From NCBI RefSeq assembly GCF_051622035.1, contig NC_135365.1:29016001-29080000 (forward strand): a DNA stretch of 64,000 bases, given 5' to 3'. A program made the position numbers and the translations under genes. Position 1 is the stretch's first letter. The number at the start of each line of letters is the position of its first letter. The DNA is from Arctopsyche grandis (lineage: Eukaryota; Arthropoda; Insecta; Trichoptera; Hydropsychidae). Positions 44,645-54,798 of this stretch are shown piece by piece. The notes below the pieces were generated by a model. It did not search any database and had not been told where the DNA came from. It saw only the letters and a list, made by a program, of their open reading frames with translations.

Positions 44645-47465
44645 GATGGATTTGATTCACGAAATTTTCTTATGTTAATCAATCAGGTTTGAAAGAAGAA
44701 ATATCACTATAAAATTCTTCAATTCATTGTTGAATATATATTAATGTCTTCATTACCGAATTTATTCATAGTTATCCGTATTTTATACTAAAAACGTGCC
44801 TATTTTGAATAAAAAATTTTAATATATGAAAATGTTATTTATATATTTAATAAGTAAAATGTCACTCTAATAAAAAGTCTTAGATAAGAAATTTGCTCTC
44901 CGTTGTGTTATCCTCCCGTCTTCTTCGTCTCAAGTTTGTACTTCCATCGTGCACGTCTCACACAAATTTTTCTTTCGTAATTCTAAACCATTTAGTATAT
45001 TTTTATAAGATTGCTGATGTCAAATATATGGCCATAAAACTTCATGTGAAAACCACCGATCTACAAACAGTTTTTATTTTTAGGTCAGGAAAAGGATGTG
45101 ATTCGTGCCAAAGTTGAGTTTGAGCTGGAAAAGGAGAGGCAAAAGTTGTCTTTGGGTTTTCAGAAAAAGGTTGGTTTACTCGTCGATTGTGATCGGTTTG
45201 ATTTGAGTTAAGCGTTCTATTGATCATTTTGTGTTTTAAGGATGCGGCAAGCCGTGCTAAGGTGCATCGAGAAATGGACACTCAACTGAAGAAGCAGCTC
45301 GAAATACATACGTCTCATTTGCAGGACGCTCTCGATGCTCGCGCTCGCCAGGTATTGAAACAGTTCATGTATGTGTGTATGTAGAGAGGAATATTTATTA
45401 GTTTATATCGGCGAAAAATCCATTTAATAAGTTTTTATGTAATGTATGAACGAAGGTGCTTGTTCATAAGAACATGTGAAAATTATGGTTTAATATGTGG
45501 ACATTATTATTAGTTATTTTGAGTTGATATAATATGTATTAATGATTTTTAGGTAACTCAAGAGGAACGGAAACTAGCCGATGAGCGAGCTGAACAGCAA
45601 AGAGCAACTCATGAATTACGACTGGCTGCCGTACTTGGCCGCCTTCAAGGCGTCGACGATGCTCTCAAAGGTACACATATCATATGTATATTACTGACGT
45701 ACGATTAACTCACCGTAGTCTATTTAATCCGATCGTTTATTACTTGTCTAAACACGCAGCCGTGGACGACGATCTCAAAGGTAGACTTGTCTAAATTTTT
45801 TCCCAGTATCGAGGACTCTTTATCTTCAAGTGTGTTTTCATTTTCAGCGCGTTCCGACGCCGACAAAATGGCCCGACAGTCACAGAAGCTGTGGGCCGCT
45901 TGCGAGGCTTTGGAGTCGGCGCTGAGGAGGGACACCAATCTGCCAATGCCGCTCATCAGAGAACTTGAAGCCATCGCCACGGCAGCTGGTAATATTATCG
46001 TTGTTTTTTTTTTTATAATATTGTTAAGCTTTTGAGTGCTAATTTTTGTTTTGAATTTGCAGCCGATTCTGATGATTTGGTTGTTGCTGTGTTGCGAGGA
46101 GTTCCTAATTTGGCCCGGGAGAGAGGCGTCTTCAGCGAGCTCGCTCTTAGAGAAAGATTCAACAAGGTTGATTGGTTAATTTGATATGTATTGATATTGT
46201 TTTTATGGTTTATTTGAATATTTTTACTTTTGTTTTAGGTTGAGAAAGCGTGTAAAAAGGTAGCATTGGTTCCCGAAGAAGGCGGCAGTCTGCCGGTGTA
46301 TTTCTTATCTTGGCTGCAAAGCGTTTTTCTAATCCAAGGTCAAGGGATCCCAAAAGACGAGCTCGACGATCAGTCAGTGGATTTCAGCAAATTGGACACA
46401 CATGATATTTTGCAACGTGTTCGGTTGGTATATTTATTAGACATTGTATTTTATTTTTGCGTTCTGCTATACATAAATAAAACAGGGGGTGAATAAGTAC
46501 GGTTGAATGCCATATTTGGGCTTAGCTCCCTCAAGTGGATCTATTAATCACTATCGCTAACTTGAATCATCGATATTGATCATTATCGCTACTATCCAAT
46601 TATCACTATCGCTAACTTGAAGCATCGATATTGATCACTATCGCTACTATCTATTAATCACTATCGATATTGATCAAATCCTATACATGGTTTAGGCAGG
46701 GAGGTGTGTTGACCAGTGTCCCAGCCTCTGTAAATACATCTGTGTTTGGAAGAGGATCTTTATTGTTCGGTGGATACAGGGATTATTGTATGTACACCAA
46801 AAGAGATAGTTGCTTGACTTTGGAGGAGTGGGCAGGCTGAACTCCAGAAGCTCACTGGTGCCTGAGGCTGGTTTATATCTTGGTTCATTGTGCAATGCCT
46901 AGCTTCCTGGTGAGATCATTTATTGAAAAACCCTACGGGCTCAAGGTTGTTTGCTGCGTAGCTGTATGATGAGATCATGCTCTCGGAGGTTCCTTTGAGC
47001 TCGAGGTTGTTTTATGTAGAGCGAATCGAATCGTATCATTGCCCTTGTGTGAACGAAGATGTTTCGGGTCGGCTTTGCTTGCTCGTACACGTAGGCAATG
47101 ATGCAATCGTTCGACTTGTGTTTTGGAGAAGTAGATAAGATCATCGAACTTGATTTGGGATAGTACAAGTTGTGCTATATTCCTACAATGTTTCAAGTGT
47201 TTTGAACTCGAATAGAAAATAGTATATTAAGGTTGAGATGAGGCTACTCAATAGTCGCAAGTTTGAATTCAATTTTTAAATTTTCAGGTATTGGGTGGAG
47301 CGTTGCGATTGGACAAAAGCTCTACGGTACATCAATCTGCTTAAAGGTGCTCCGAGCAGTGTAGCTCGGGACTGGACGAAAGAAGTCACGCTACATTTGG
47401 AAGCCCGTCAAGCTGCTCGAGCTCTCTTAGCGCACGCATCAGCCACCGGTCTACTCCACGTATAA
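40049..47465 (+). CDS. Mic60/mitofilin, MICOS complex subunit, 14 exons plus a microexon
   Basis: Exons: 40049-40090, 41445-41614, 41694-41935, 42936-43129, 43210-43324, 43401-43564, 43643-43805, 45084-45169, 45241-45351, 45553-45670, 45848-45988, 46063-46166, 46239-46423 and 47288-47465, all phase-consistent, 670 aa. An Arg-rich, acid-free leader (MLHLSGRAAARAQQAYGR) fits a mitochondrial presequence. A membrane span (IFFALVGATAVTSATLALA, about 52-70) is followed by SNQDFRDILKDYAPWTDDAI, as in mitofilins. The middle is charged coiled coil (about 170-480). The C-terminus (LPVYFLSWLQSVFLIQ, DTHDILQRVRYWVERCDW, ALRYINLLKGAPSSVARDW) is the mitofilin signature. Mic60 anchors crista junctions in the inner membrane. 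The first exon is chosen on composition and phase and is the weakest part; donors GTCAGC and GTTCGT are unusual. A 21-nt microexon can add seven residues. Confidence 0.93.
40118..40165 (-). promoter_or_regulatory. G-quadruplex-prone tract in Mic60 intron 1
   Basis: The plus strand has several C runs in a row (CCCCCCCC, CCCCCC, CCCC, CCCCC, CCCCCC), so the minus strand has at least five G runs of four or more within about 45 bases. It lies just downstream of the first exon, where such tracts often affect promoter opening. The function is inference. Confidence 0.6.
40590..41165 (-). mobile_element. Jockey-like LINE 3-prime copy in Mic60 intron 1
   Basis: The minus-strand frame from about 41164 to 40853 is open and encodes LPLLTYASPVWNNASN, KLQIIQNKSLKIIYNTPIY and INNIPFVTDITNKLTSRFYD, the classic Jockey-clade end of ORF2. 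The 3-prime UTR ends near 40590 (CATAATTTCGTAATAAT). 5-prime truncated. The coding part has no internal stops, so the insertion is fairly recent or slowly decayed. Confidence 0.85.
41230..41345. repeat. 14-bp hairpin GCTTCAAATC
   Basis: CACGGCTTCAAATC at 41269 and its exact inverse GATTTGAAGCCGTG are separated by five bases, in Mic60 intron 1. The adjacent GTGACCACTC...GCTAACCACTAATC is like the edges of tRNA-derived SINE heads. Confidence 0.55.
42299..42525. mobile_element. MITE with perfect 31-bp terminal inverted repeats in Mic60 intron 3
   Basis: ATTATAATCATAGAAGTAGA-ATGCATAGAAT begins at 42299 and its exact inverse ends at 42525. Between them is a purine-rich stretch with GAGAGAGAC runs (42370-42420). 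No coding content. The flanks do not show a clear duplication. Confidence 0.8.
44155..44290 (-). mobile_element. tRNA-like SINE head fragment in Mic60 intron 7
   Basis: On the minus strand, GAGAGGTTGTGGGTTAAAATCC resembles a tRNA T-arm (B box). The adjacent GGGGCTCTGCGAGGCCCCCC hairpin word at 44260 and TAGGCACTTGG resemble the element end near 30325. Confidence 0.4.
44571..44641. repeat. (TA)n microsatellite in Mic60 intron 7
   Basis: An uninterrupted TA run of about 35 units following GTATACGTATATACATACA. Confidence 0.97.
45760..45780 (+). other. 21-nt microexon candidate in Mic60
   Basis: Between exons 10 and 11, CAG is followed by 21 bases (CCGTGGACGACGATCTCAAA-G) and then GTAGAC. It enters and leaves in the same phase as the neighbours and encodes AVDDDLK with no stop. 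It resembles the end of exon 10 (GTCGACGATGCTCTCAAAG before GTACAC), so it probably arose by a local duplication. Skipping it gives the same spacing (GVDD to KLW, 23 residues) as I recall for human mitofilin. Inclusion adds exactly one heptad to the coiled coil. The flanking introns would be 89 and 67 nt. Confidence 0.6.
46541..46675. repeat. 55-bp minisatellite with ATCGATATTGATC words
   Basis: CACTATCGCTAACTTGAA and CATCGATATTGATCA repeat at a 55-bp period (46551 and 46606), with a shortened third unit at about 46657, in Mic60 intron 13. Confidence 0.85.
46700..47196 (+). repeat. Repeat E/V, uninterrupted copy in Mic60 intron 13
   Basis: GACCAGTGTCCCAGCCTCTG through GAGGAGTGGGCAGGCTGAAC (E) and CCTACGGGCTCAAGGTTG ... 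GTTGTGCTATATTCCTACAATG (V). The copies at 37855-38540 (minus) and 24100-24237 carry a family D MITE at the E/V junction, while this one has none. No coding capacity recognised; class unknown. Confidence 0.75.
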
Positions 47466-48600
47466 TTTAGTTAAAAAAAATTAGCCCTCGAGAGAGAGAG
47501 AGATATATTAAAATACAATTCAAATTCGACAATGTGCCTATTTTCATTTCGAAATATTACTCGAACGCAATTTCGACGAAATGCGTCTCTCAGTAATGTA
47601 CCATGTTATGTGCAACTTATTGTACAACTTGTCGGACAACATACGGTACAACTTCTTGTACATTGAACAAGTTTTACTGTTAATTTATTATGATTTCGTC
47701 ACATTTTCATATCTTTTTCGCACAAATTTTTATTTATTGCTATGTCTTCAGTTGCGATTTTATTTCCTAAACAGTTGTCGATTGTCGAAACGAATTTACT
47801 TAATTGTATTTATTTGTTATTTTTATCAATGTTGAATAGTTATTATTACAAAGTGATTAATTTCTAATCGGAATGCGATTCCTAGCTACGCTGCTTTGGT
47901 TATAAATAGAAAGAAAAAAAATTTGCTAACGAGAAAATTATCTATGTAAGAGTTTAGATGCTTTTAATATCATATTTTGATTTCGTCGTGAATATAATTG
48001 GTATATGCGAAATTTGCGTTGTTCATTCAAATTGCATTATGTGTATTATAAATATAGAAATATTTGTTCTTTTCCAATTCTTGTAAATACAATGATTTTT
48101 TAAAACTGGCTTTCGTTTTATTTTATTTTGTTTATAGCACACTCGAAGAGCGCTATCTGAATTTGAAATTGTGCATGTACTTATTCGGCAGAATTCCAGG
48201 AAGTTGTTTAAGAAAGTACACATGTTTACGGGATCGTAAAATTGAAACCAGTTTATGACTGAGAGTCGTCTTTCAAGTCCGTAATTATACAGTATATCAT
48301 AGAAACCATTTCAACTGGTATCTCATACTTTTTGACGACTTTTCTTTATGTATATTGAGTTAAACTAATATTTATCATACAAATATGGTAGGATTCGGTT
48401 TCGACGCTGCGTGGGTGTGCATATATCGGTTTAATATTCGCAAAGTGAGTTTGCACACAATTAGTATTCCTATTGGGTTTTATGTGCGAGCTGAGAGCAA
48501 ACTAGTTCAACGACCAAAGAACAGTTATCGAGTGCGAGTCCAGCATTGAATTGATCGATCAGTTCAGTCACTTGGAGAGATTCAATCTGCCAGATTCCAC
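47466..48600. other. Mic60 3-prime region and intergenic gap
   Basis: A GAGAGAGAGAGAG run follows the stop at 47490. The rest is AT-rich, with no repeats recognised. The astacin 5-prime UTR presumably ends at 48608. Confidence 0.45.
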
Positions 48601-48608
48601 CATCCGAC

Positions 48609-51600
48609 ATGGTACGTACGTCAGACGCTTTCGTCTTCGCTTCAACGCGATAAATTATCAATTTTACTGTAAACTTTCAGATACTCTTCGTTGGTATAAT
48701 AGTGTCCTTGATACTCGCTGGAAATGAAGCCAGGATTATATTGCCAAAAGTTCCTAGCGTGGTTCATCCTTCAGTGCCGACTAATTGTAAGGATATTCAA
48801 TGGAATTGAAAGCTTATTTACTTGATATACCATTTTCTTTTTCAAATACGAAGTTTTATCTTTGTTGAGATATCTCTTTCTAGATCTATGTATCTATCTA
48901 GATTTCAAGATTTTCTAGATTTTTATCTATCCTTTGGTTGTTCTGATAGATTTTTTGATTTTTAAATGCTTTTTATTATTACGAAATTATGTTCGCAATA
49001 CATCTTATATCTATTTTAATAGCTACTGATCTACTGATCATTTTCTATTTTACAATTTTAATTTAATTTTGTTAGTAATCATAGTATTATATTATTCTAA
49101 TGTTAATATACAGCATAATAGGAAAAATAGCTCAAAAACCCATTTACAATTTTTATAAATGCTCATAATGCATCTAATACATAATATTAATTAAAGAGTC
49201 TCTAAAGTCGATGACCTAAAGCAGATTGTGTTTAGGTAATCTGTTATACCTGAAGGGTATACACATTTTGTTGTAATCACCGAGACTCTTCACAAGTGTG
49301 TTAGTATGGTTATTAGTGATTCTGTCATAGAATCTACTGGTTAGGCAGTTAGTAATGTCTGTAACAAACGGAATATTATATATGGCATGCAGTTTTTTAA
49401 AGTTAGTATATATGGGTGTATTATAAATTATTTTTAGGGATTTATTTTGTATTACATGGAGCTTGGAAAGGTTAGTATTCGAGGTGTGTTCTGATAGATA
49501 GAATCTTCTTAACCTGCTATTACAGGAGCTGTATTCATGGAAAGTGCTGCATAATCCTTAACCTTGTAATGTTGCAGCTAAATTAGACAGTGAAACTGTC
49601 CAACAGCTTCAAGACTCATCACAAGATCCGGAAGTAAGACCTGGCTTATTCCAAGGCGACATGGCTCTGAACGATGAGGTGGTCCCGTATATACATACAT
49701 ACATTCTCAACGACAGGGAAGTAATGAGATAATCAAATATAACTTCGTTTTAGATATATAATCACTGGCGAGTGGGTCTCCGATGGGACGTGTTTCCCGA
49801 AAAGCTGTGGAAGAACGCGACCGTTCCTTACTTAATCAGTCCACTGTACGAACCGTCCGACTATGTGACGATATACCAAGCCATACGTATATTGGGCTTC
49901 ATGACGTGCGTCAAATTCGTACCGTGGAACGGAAAGGCCAAAGACTATCTACTCATATGGCCTATAAAATATCCAAAAGTATGCATATTCTGAAATTTTT
50001 TTGTTAAAAGATATCCAATATGTAATGACATCATCTTGTTTTAGGGTTGTTGGTCTTATATTGGAAAAATAGGAGGTCCTCAATTGTTGTCCCTACAGCC
50101 GCCTGATGCCAGAGGTCCAAACTGTTTGGGCAACGAAGGTAGAGCGATTCATGAAATAATGCACGCTCTTGGAATATTTCACGAGCAGTCTCGCTCCGAT
50201 AGAGACCGCTTCGTAAAAATACACAAGGAAAATATTGTACCAGGTTTGAACTTTTTAAACATTCAAAATGAATCCTAATGCCTAAAACCAGACTCGGAAC
50301 ATGTCAAATTCAACTAAAAATCATCAGTTATAAGTTTCATTGTAGATTAGTGATTGTGCACTGCTGTATATGTTACAGTTGAAGTCTATTTTCCAGTTGT
50401 AATATATTCCATCTAACCTGGTACCAACTACCGCTATAGTTGAAGTGCATTTTCAGTTGTAATATATTCCATCTAAACCACGTAAGTTGATTCATATGAC
50501 GAATTACATTCCAATTAGTCAAAATATATTACAACTGAAAATGCAGTTCAACTATAAATTGGTACCAGGTTAGGATGGAGAGTTAAGGTTTGCGTTTGTA
50601 TCACCCTTTCGTCATAAACAAAAACGCGATACAAAATTGTATCATCGGCCACAGACGATTGACGAAAGCGTGATACAAAAATATATCAGTGGACTGAAAC
50701 AGTTCGCGCAGTCGTGAATCATATATGTGTCAGCGGCCAATAAACGTTGTGCACCCAACATGATACTGTTACGTACACCAATCGGATTAGGCCAAGTAGC
50801 ATCCCAGAGACTGTGTGACCGTTATAATTGGTTTCAAGGATTATCTCCAGACTAAGTGCAAGTAGGCTAAACAATGGCCACCGAATTGGCGTAGTAAGCG
50901 GCTCCCGATCCCTTCTCAGAAGTGATCGATTGCGTGGGACTGAGTGTCGTGGGAATACATATCCAGGTACATGCCTAAACAATGGGGAAGTAACCGGACG
51001 TCGAAAATGCCCTGAGCGACCTGTCCCTTTATAAGGAGGTACTAAGATCATATCAAGACATTCTGGACGGAGCACTGCCAGTGTGTGTATCTCCTTAATC
51101 ACCAATAAATGCTGTGACACGACTTTGGCCTTTTACTTGGATCCTCTACCCACCACTACGCAACAATACAAATATGAGTCAGCGGCCGCCATAGTGTTAA
51201 TTATTGAATTCTAAAGCATTCGTAAAAACATTAGAACTGTCAAAACTCAACTGTTATATTACAACTGGCGCACATTGTTGAAAGTAGATTTGCGCTTTTA
51301 CACTTATAATTTACTAGTTGAATTGTATTCGAATATGAATGACCTAAAACGCCAGTTGGAATATATTTCAAGCTGAAAATACACTCTGACTGTAACATAT
51401 ATACATATGTAGATGTAATTTTATTAGCCGCAGATGTAAGATTGATTTGGCAAACGTTTTCCAATCTGAAAGCTCTCAGTCCTGTTGATTTTTTGTGACT
51501 CTTTTTACTCACAATCTTATTACTTACTTACTATTGCTTGCAGAGTATCGTTCGAATTTCGAAAAGCAGAGTTTGGAGAACACCACGTACACATTCGAAT

Positions 51601-51815
51601 ACGACTTCGACTCGATAATGCACTACGGCACGGACTACTTCACGAAGGCAAAGGGAAAACCGACAATAACGACTAAAATCAGAGGCGCCAAGATAGGTCA
51701 GAGACGCAGCCTCAGCAAGACGGATTGTCTGAAAATCAACGACCTGTACAGCTGTTTGGAAAACCCCAAGATGGCCACAAAATATTACGCATTGTGCCGA
51801 ACGCTCGGCTTATAA
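48609..51815 (+). CDS. Secreted astacin-family (M12A) zinc metalloprotease, six exons
   Basis: Exons 48609-48611 (ATG only), 48681-48786, 49578-49678, 49754-49978, 50045-50243 and 51544-51815 give 301 aa. A signal peptide (MILFVGIIVSLILAGNEA) is followed by a prodomain with FQGD (61-64), whose Asp blocks the zinc in astacin zymogens. The catalytic domain holds the zinc motif HEIMHALGIFHEQSR (181-195) and the Met-turn SIMHYG (235-240). Conserved cysteines lie in TCVKF, GCWSYIG, PNCLGN, TDCLKI and LYSC. There is no CUB, EGF or ShK domain after it, so it is a minimal astacin, likely a secreted digestive or tissue-remodelling enzyme. All catalytic residues are intact. Splitting the start codon from the signal peptide is unusual but leaves a canonical GTACGT donor and TTTCAG acceptor. 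Intron 2 holds a LINE tail and intron 5 a MITE, a minisatellite and a solo LTR. Confidence 0.95.
48968..49485 (-). mobile_element. Jockey-like LINE 3-prime copy in astacin intron 2
   Basis: Nearly the same extent and sequence as the copy at 40590-41165, with small deletions. Same minus orientation, ending at TTATTATTACGAAATTATG. The 5-prime truncation lies near 49485. Confidence 0.88.
50377..50574. mobile_element. Palindromic MITE in astacin intron 5
   Basis: TAACCTGGTACCAA ... CTATAGTTGAAGTGCATTTT-CAGTTGTAATATATT (50414-50468) is inverted at 50523-50572. A partial direct copy of the arm (CAGTTGAAGTCTATTTTCC) precedes it from 50377. Non-coding. Confidence 0.7.
50590..51190. repeat. 45-bp minisatellite split by a solo LTR
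   Basis: GATACAAAATTGTATCATCGGCC (50627), GATACAAAAATATATCAGTGG (50672), GAATCATATATGTGTCAGCGGCC (50715) and GATAC...ATACAAATATGAGTCAGCGGCC (50762 and 51166) recur at 43-47 bp. The first unit contains the palindrome TGATACAAATTTGTATCA-like word. The fourth unit is interrupted by the LTR at 50767-51165. Confidence 0.7.
50767..51165 (+). mobile_element. Solo LTR, Ty3/gypsy-like
   Basis: About 399 bp with TGTTACGTAC ... CTACGCAACA ends and a 4-bp duplication ATAC on each side. It contains a TATAAGG word and AATAAA near the 3-prime third, as expected for promoter and poly(A) parts of an LTR. A diverged relative is at 60458-60844. No internal region is present, so it is a fossil left by LTR-LTR recombination. 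The family (4-bp duplication, Ty3/gypsy-like) is inferred. Confidence 0.8.
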
Positions 51816-51949
51816 TATCGAAGAACTTTTCTAGTATAATAACATTGATCACATAAGTATACAATTTGTTTGATTTATTCAATTATTCCATCATCTATGT
51901 TTCCTATACTCGGGTCCAAATCTCAAGTCTGATTTGCAGTATCTTTTAA

Positions 51950-52492
51950 CCCTTTGAATGCTGATGTCTTTTCTGTTGAAAGTCCGCCAACATATCCAAC
52001 TAGAATCAATTAGAAATACAATAGAAAGCAAGTATAAAAATTGTAGCTTATCCAAACCATAGATAACTACCACCGAGGATTTCGAGTTTTGTAAAGGTGT
52101 GTTTATACTCTTTAATATATCTTGCAACAATATAAAATAAACAAAAGAAGTCTATTAATGAATGTATTTTCTCAAAACTGGTTCCATCTCATTCATTGTT
52201 GTTAAAATGTAATGCTCACAATCTAAAATACTCAGCAGTTAGCGATTTCCACTGGGAACTTCTGTTATGGTTATAAATTCAGAAATTCCGGTATAAACAA
52301 GTCTTTATAAACATCGACACAGATTACAGGATCCATGTTCAATGCATTTTTTTTCAATGCTACCTGGAAAGGTTAATTGGGTAGTATTCTTGTTTACTTT
52401 GTATATGCTCAAAATACAACGACTATCGGTTTTTTTCAAGTCCATGGACTCGTCGGCAAAACGCCGTTCGGCGTTTGTCAGCATTCAAAGGG
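51950..52492. mobile_element. piggyBac-like MITE, family D, best copy
   Basis: CCCTTTGAATGCTGA and its inverse TCAGCATTCAAAGGG are flanked by TTAA (51946-51949, 52493-52496). Near the right end is a GGCAAAACGCC-GTTCGGCGTTT hairpin. No transposase. It sits between the convergent astacin and mS25 genes. Confidence 0.9.
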
Positions 52493-52693
52493 TTAATTAA
52501 TATGACAGTTTTACAGTTAGTTCACTTGTAATATAATAATACTATTGAAAATGTTATATACAGTAAAACGACATAATGTTATCAAATACGTTTAATTAAA
52601 ACTACACTAACAACACTTATAAATAAGATCTGTACAATAGTCATTCAAAGTTGCATACAATAAACATAATCTTAATTGAATAATAAAAGGCAC

Positions 52694-53191
52694 TCATTCT
52701 GCCTTCTGGTAGGTGTATTTTCCACGCAGTTCTCTAGGCAGCTCGACGATGCCGGGACACGGCACCTGTCCTCGCACCTCGCATATGCACGGCCTGTCAA
52801 ATCCGACACCAAAGTTGGCAGGGTTGACCAGCTGCTCGGCGTTAGCTTGGATGCTCGTCAGAGACTTGCAGGCCACGGTTAGGATGTGGTCGTGGATCTG
52901 CTCCTGGGTCTTGTTGTCCACGTCGACGATCATGGAGCGGCCGTCGTCCAGGTAGCACTTGATGAAGGGGCTCGGCGTCATGTTGATGAACGTGGCCACT
53001 TGCACCTCCGGGTTGACGTACTGCAGTTTGGGCAGCTCCCAAAAGACGAACTGGCGCGCGCCCCAGTGTCGGGTTCCGCGCGAGTTGTAGTTCACCGTGA
53101 ACACCTTGATGCGGTTCAGCAGTTGCAGCTGGCCCGATTGCAGGTATTGCAGTGTCCTCCGCACCGGTGCAGGTCCTATCATAAACGGCAT
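52694..53191 (-). CDS. mRpS25: Mitochondrial ribosomal protein S25 (mS25), intronless
   Basis: A single 165-codon frame begins MPFMIGPAPVRRTLQYLQSG and continues with KVFTVNYNSRG, GARQFVFWELPKLQYVNPEV, NMTPSPFIKCYLDDGRSMIV, NPANFGVGFDRPCICEVRGQ and VPCPGIVELPRELRGK, matching insect mRpS25 end to end in order and length (about 167 aa in Drosophila). The protein is part of the small mitoribosomal subunit and has a thioredoxin-like fold. The start is the conserved MPFM. Composition is GC-rich relative to the flanks, typical of a constrained gene. It is convergent with the astacin gene and separated from it by the family D MITE. It could be a retrocopy because it lacks introns, but the frame is intact and no poly(A) tail or target duplication is seen. 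Confidence 0.96.
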   Translation of the reverse strand: MPFMIGPAPVRRTLQYLQSGQLQLLNRIKVFTVNYNSRGTRHWGARQFVFWELPKLQYVNPEVQVATFINMTPSPFIKCYLDDGRSMIVDVDNKTQEQIHDHILTVACKSLTSIQANAEQLVNPANFGVGFDRPCICEVRGQVPCPGIVELPRELRGKYTYQKAE

Positions 53192-53667
53192 TTCGGCGGT
53201 TTGTAGGTTATGGCGCGTTTGACAGTACGGCTCGAGAAGTCGGTGTTGCCACTGTGGAAAATTTTTCCAAAGTTGTGTAACGATGCTGCCAGATGTTGTA
53301 TGATTCTACATAGAATTTGATGATTTTTAGGCATCAACGATACAATGAAACTGTAATTCCTGCTAAAAGAATTTACTCTTATTCTCTGCTAAAAGAATTT
53401 AACTCAAAAGTATCAGTTAATTGTCAATTGATGTTGGTGACGTAGTCGTAGCACACAATTTTCTGTGCAGGTGTTGGATGCCTTTTTTACTCAGAAGAAC
53501 CCTTTTTTTTCGTTTATGCCAATTTCAAATTGTACGACGGGGGTCTACCTTACGGCACCGAAAGTCAAAAGATCGAAAAAGCAAATATCGGAAGGCAAAG
53601 ATCGAAAATCGAAAGATCAAAAAAAAGGGTGCATGGTACTATGGTACTATGTATATATAATATATAT
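53192..53667. other. Upstream of mS25, unassigned
   Basis: 53192-53290 is GC-richer and probably holds the mS25 promoter and 5-prime UTR on the minus strand. 53330-53660 has AAAAGATCGAAAA/GAAAGATC words repeated (53560-53625) and nothing recognisable. Confidence 0.4.
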
Positions 53668-53834
53668 CGGTGGCATGCGGTGAAATTATCTCTCTTTTTG
53701 TCATACAGCCTTGTTTAATGTGTGCGCGCAGGATAGAGGAAGAAAAGCCTGTTCCTTTTGTTCGTCTTGTATCCTGCTCGCGCAAATTAAGTGAGAATGT
53801 ACGACGGAGGGAGAGAGAGTTTTACCGCACGCCA

Positions 53835-53837
<3 letters not shown>
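53668..53837. mobile_element. Small hAT-like MITE inserted in a TA repeat
   Basis: The ends CGGTGGCATGCGGTGAAATT and, inverted, CAGTGGCGTGCGGTAAAACT flank 170 bp with an inner inverted GCAGGATA/TATCCTGC. ATATATAT lies on both sides, consistent with an 8-bp duplication inside a TA microsatellite. Non-coding. Confidence 0.7.

Positions 53838-53900
<63 letters not shown>
53838..53900. repeat. (TA)n microsatellite
   Basis: An uninterrupted run of about 30 TA units abutting the hAT-like MITE. Confidence 0.97.
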
Positions 53901-53901
<1 letters not shown>

Positions 53902-54129
53902 GATTTTTTGACTGTCGGTGACGGCCACCCGTACGACGGACATTCATTGTCTACCAAATTATTAATCTAAATATGTAATAATAGAAAACAAAGTCTTACG
54001 AAATACATATTGTGTTTTATTAAAGATTTCCAAAAATCAAACTTAATATATTGTTGATATTGAAGCGTCACATTTTCCATTCACATTTTCTATCCTTTAC
54101 CAGATTCCCTTTAGGGTGCTATTTATGAA

Positions 54130-54350
54130 GGTTTGGTGATTATTGCCCACAAAGCGCTCGCCTAAAAACCACTAAAATCTCTATAATGGAACATCTGGCA
54201 GCCGAAATGTCCATCATACTTACGATAACTATCATACTAATGAAAACTCGAGTGCTAAATATTCCGTATTCGCGTTTTTCATGGCAAAAATTATCTTTTG
54301 GGTGATCGCAATTTGCGTAATAATCCAATTATCATTCATGAATGACGCCA
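54130..54350 (+). repeat. Repeat G, uninterrupted copy
   Basis: GGTGATTATTGCCCACAAAGCGC, TCCATCATACTTACGATAAC and CATGGCAAAAATTATCTTTT align to both flanks of the hAT-like element at 23181-23781 and show the empty insertion site. Confidence 0.75.
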
Positions 54351-54608
54351 TATCTCAGTAATCAAATGGAGAATACAATAAAATGATACTCAATACTTCC
54401 CACTTCTCTCTACTATGCTATGACCTAACCAGAGAACATCCATTCAAACCGAACCCAACATTTACTTTCTGGTTAAAATACGTTGGGTGCGAAACTGAAA
54501 ATTACAAATCTAGGGCCGTAATCGGATGAGCAGTATTTCACGAGCCAATTGACAATCATATATTTATCAAAGATACCTGAAGTCGCCATAATCCCACATC
54601 CAAACAGT

Positions 54609-54798
54609 CGGTAAACGTATTATTACGCAAAAAGCGATCTCGCACAAGTCAATAAAATCTCGATCACGGAACATCTGGCACTCGAGTTCTCGTTAGTACA
54701 ATATTTTGATTGATGGAGTTTTTGGGTGCCAGATGTTCCGTGATCGAGATTTTAGTGACTTGCGCGAGATCGTTTTTTGCGGAATAATACGTTTACCG
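54609..54798. mobile_element. Palindromic MITE with 72-bp arms
   Basis: CGGTAAACGTATTATTACGC ... CACGGAACATCTGGCA (54609-54681) is inverted at about 54726-54798 with few mismatches, around a 45-bp loop. It shares GGAACATCTGGCA with repeat G at 54190, so it may be a deletion derivative of the same family. Confidence 0.85.

Noticed and set aside
50719-51120. 133-codon minus frame in astacin intron 5
   Set aside because: It lies inside the solo LTR and is not a gene.
52713-53206. Plus-strand frames opposite mS25
   Set aside because: Shadows of the conserved minus-strand mS25 gene.
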